From Dictyophora rubrovolvata (Eukaryota; Basidiomycota; Agaricomycetes; Phallales; Phallaceae): a DNA stretch of 64,000 bases. The notes beneath the pieces were generated by a model. The model saw only the letters and a program-made list of their open reading frames with translations. It searched no databases and was not told where the DNA came from. The position numbers were made by a program, and so were the translations under genes. The stretch covers positions 1,674,001 through 1,738,000 of the forward strand of contig CP114123.1 of NCBI GenBank assembly GCA_029959195.1, read 5' to 3'. Below, piece by piece: positions 61,346 through 64,000 of this stretch. The stretch's first letter is position 1. Each line of letters opens with the position of its first letter.

Positions 61346-62088
61346 GGCGCAACATATAAGTTGAAGCCAGGTTCCTCGTTCTCCGAATTATCGTATTCTC
61401 AAACTCGAATGTTTTCGGATCTTGACACCATTGGTAAACATTTAATGTCAAGCTCATCCAATCATCTTGAGTCGCAGGGGAATCGGTGAGGCGGTTGAAA
61501 GGAAATGGAGGGGAGGCAAAGGTAAAAGGGCGCTGTTGGTCTGTGTCACGCTCTGCGTGCCCCAGAGTCCAAACCCAGACTATTCCAAATCCTGTACTAC
61601 ATACCCCGTATTTCCCCTTAACTCCGAGACCCGTACTCAATCTGTACTCTGTATCAGACACCTTCCTTAAGGGGATGTGTATTCCGGTCACTTAGTAATA
61701 AGGTACCTGGTTGTCATCTTGGCTTGCACTAGTCGGTTCCCACCTTCCCTTATTTGTCATTATCCCCATTTACATAGTTCTGCTCCCTCCTGTATTTAAA
61801 CCCCAGCTCCCTCAGCTGTGGATCCTCAGTCTGAATATCAGCTTAATCAGTTATTTCTCTCATCTCTAGTCCATCTCGTACTCTTAATCCGTATTGTGTA
61901 GTTGGCTTGGACTTAACATTCAAGTCAACTCATACTTGTCATTCACATCATCTTTGACAATGTGGACTTGTACTCCGTCGTCATATCACATGTTGTCGGA
62001 ATAGTGTGTACTTGCATACTTCCTCGTATTCTGAAATTGAGGGATATCGTAAGCTGGGCAAGTGGGCGCAACATATAAGTTGAAGCCA
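61346..62088. repeat. Two copies of a 24-base motif, candidate LTR relics
   Basis: An identical 24-base motif containing GCAACATATAAGTTGAAG occurs at 61346-61369 and 62065-62088, 719 bases apart and in the same orientation, each followed by a similar CCTCGTTCTCC/TCCCTCACCC stretch. The AT-rich core fits a promoter of an old LTR. Pyrimidine-rich blocks and a second TATA-like run (TATTTAAACC near 61795) support mobile-element origin, but no ends or target duplications were found. Confidence 0.4.
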
Positions 62089-63129
62089 AGTCCCTCACCC
62101 TGTACTTCAGTACTCCACCTCCCGTCTGACCCTGTGGTCTGGACTTCTTCGGAACTATCCGGAATAGCTTTGGGCCACTGTACATAACAGTCTGTTATTG
62201 AAACAAGTTATAATCTGAGATAACTTTTCCCTTACCCTGGGATTATGCTGCTGAGCTATACTGCAATTAGAGCAGTGTAATGGAACTACAATCTTAACAG
62301 GTTCCTATGAAATTGGCTAAGTAGCGGAAAAAGGTTTAGGGGCCTTAGGCTTACATTGGGTCCCATGAATATGAATTTTAAATGAGAAAAGTTCTCAGTG
62401 GAGACATTGGATGATGAAAGCTGATGGGGAATGACAATGGTTAATGAAGATGCTGGCGATGACATGGTTGGATGCAAAAAGAACTTGCGTGTTTGGTTAG
62501 CACATGATGTACATGTGATACCCGTCTGTTGTTTAAACTTGGTTTGAACTCTCAACAAACTTCAACAAACTTCAACACACAGCTGCCAATGTTAGGCTCC
62601 AAACTTAAATCTTCAGGTAAATGACTCGTTTATTAAACGGATCCAGCAATTTCAAGATCACTATCTATTTGACAGGTGAATCCTCACAGGATGTCAACAT
62701 ATTTTGAATGGTCAGAGTGTAGAAGCTGCTTCTATAATTGTAAGTCAAGCTCGGGCACTATTACTTCCCCCATGAAACTAATTCTTTGTTATATAACCTT
62801 GATCTTGTTTTCTATAGGATTAGTGTCAAGATGTTTGAACAGGAAAGAACTGTGTGTAAAGTTATTAAGTACCGATTCTTGGGTGTTGACGACGAATGTA
62901 TATATGTTAATAATCGTATCTAATGATAATACAAATGTCACCGTAATGTCATAGAGCGCGGTCTCAACCTGAGTGGGTTGTACCATGACAGTCCTCTGGA
63001 CGTTGGCTCTACTTGTCTTGTCGTCAGAGAATATCATTGAGGTGAAGCTCTAAGAAGTCTAAAGTGATCTGGAAGAATAGATCGTCGACTAGAAAGCAGA
63101 AGAACAGGAGATGGAAGAAGTAGCGGATC

Positions 63130-63536
63130 TGTCAGGGTACGCTAGCGTCATCCCCTTATTTTCCTCCATTTATCTTCGGTTCTGGTTTATTTTATTCATT
63201 TCCATATTTCCCGTATTTTATCCCATCTCTTGCTTTCCCTTTTCCTTCCGTATTCCCTTCTTTCCCTCCAATGGGCGCTGAGCGCCCGTTCCCATCAGAG
63301 CCATGGCCTAGGCCCCGGCTAAAAGTCTGGGACTGGTGCGTATCCGCGCCCAGTCCATGAACCGAAGGCCACATATGACCTTTGCCATTTTTCATAGTAT
63401 ATAGTTAGTAGCCCTAGAGGAAGGATCCCTAAGTTTGTTCTCTTAGGATCCCCTCCCTCTAGGTGAGTTAGTATTATTCCTAGAATATATTTTGCTTAGG
63501 ATCCCCTCCCTCTAGTCTGAGTGAGTAGCCCTGACA
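63130..63536 (+). repeat. LTR of an LTR retrotransposon
   Basis: A 407-base block begins TGTCAGGGTAC and ends GTAGCCCTGACA, so its two ends are near-perfect inverse copies with TG...CA termini, as LTRs have. Inside lie a TATATAG-type promoter near 63400 and two copies of CTTAGGATCCCCTCCCTCTA (63443 and 63496). Only one LTR is visible; its partner would lie beyond 64000. Confidence 0.65.
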
Positions 63537-64000
63537 GTAGAACAAACTTCTCCCCTGGACCAGTCATTTCTATCGACATTCACCTTCGGAAAATTGTCCT
63601 TGACAACAACTCGTTCCATCTCAAGTCCCTCCTCATGCTCTGTCTATAACTTGACCCTTCCCCTCCTTCTTACTGTGCACCTAGGCTATTTTTACTATCA
63701 TGGAACCCAACCAGGCTACTCTGAATCTGGAGCAACACCTCGCGGTGTCGCGCACCAAAATCTTCCCCATTTGGTATTTAGGTTGTCCTTCCTAAAGTGG
63801 ACATTCAAATTCCCCTTCCTGGATAAATGACTTCCAACTACCCAAATTCCTTCATTCAGAAATAATAAAATGTTCAAATTTCGTCTATCATCCTCTCTTT
63901 CCCTCAAAAATCCTACTTCTCCCTCTATTCCCCGAGAACCATCCCCAGAAGAAGATGTCACTCCTCCGTTATTTCGTTATACTCACGATAGTCCTCGCAC
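63130..64000 (+). mobile_element. LTR retrotransposon, left part only
   Basis: The LTR described above is followed by internal DNA to the window edge, including an ATG at 63700 with a short leading frame. The element continues past 64000, so family (Ty3/gypsy more likely than copia by LTR length and the pyrimidine-rich leader, but unproven), completeness and age cannot be judged. Confidence 0.5.

Overview
The window looks like nuclear DNA of a mushroom-type basidiomycete (Agaricomycetes). Genes are cut by many short introns (mostly 50-90 nt) and by several micro-exons of 7-22 nt. Typical gene families are present: Zn2Cys6 regulators with long low-complexity tails, DUF6533 membrane proteins, an AA9 lytic polysaccharide monooxygenase and a fungal receptor-like membrane protein. 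All exon models were read by eye. Where the exon lengths summed to whole codons and the joined protein matched a family, confidence is high.

Layout. 1-2926: 3' part of a regulator with two separate zinc clusters. 2927-10351: a 7.4-kb stretch with no gene I can support. 10352-12935 (-): divergent septin-like GTPase. 13511-18519 (-): a tandem pair of DUF6533 membrane-protein genes, the downstream copy broken and the upstream copy apparently intact. 19853-20951 (-): chorismate mutase ARO7, divergent from a secreted AA9 LPMO (21491-22681, +). 22907-24510 (-): Aurora kinase. 24864-28314 (-): 16-exon Zn2Cys6 regulator. 28777-29538 (-): small membrane protein. 30343-31900 (+): another Zn2Cys6 regulator. 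32421-34760 (-): ILV3 dihydroxyacid dehydratase, sharing a short divergent promoter with a PNKP-type DNA end-repair enzyme (35027-36941, +). 37416-38857 (-): receptor-like membrane protein. 39824-40252 (-): small hydrophilic protein. 40951-41226 and 44984-45268 (-): two related small Cys-rich proteins, with a 152-bp fold-back repeat between them. 47822-49346 (+): eIF3i/TIF34. 49621-50944 (-): BTB protein. 51397-52604 (-): V-ATPase proteolipid VMA3. 53300-54719 (-): thioredoxin reductase. 55923-56559 (-): a 5'-truncated ALG11 piece. 57110-59863 (-): large atypical protein kinase. 60800-64000: repeat-rich end with an LTR and the start of the inside of an LTR retrotransposon.

The genes are mostly unlinked housekeeping functions (aromatic and branched-chain amino acid synthesis, DNA end repair, translation initiation, vacuolar acidification, redox, mitosis), interleaved with regulators and lineage-specific membrane or Cys-rich proteins. 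I see no biosynthetic cluster. The most unusual points are the two-zinc-cluster regulator, the intron position shared by three zinc clusters, the 7-, 8-, 10-, 13- and 15-nt micro-exons, two GC-AG introns (one directly after a start codon), the septin-like protein with two large insertions in its G domain, and the living/dead DUF6533 pair.
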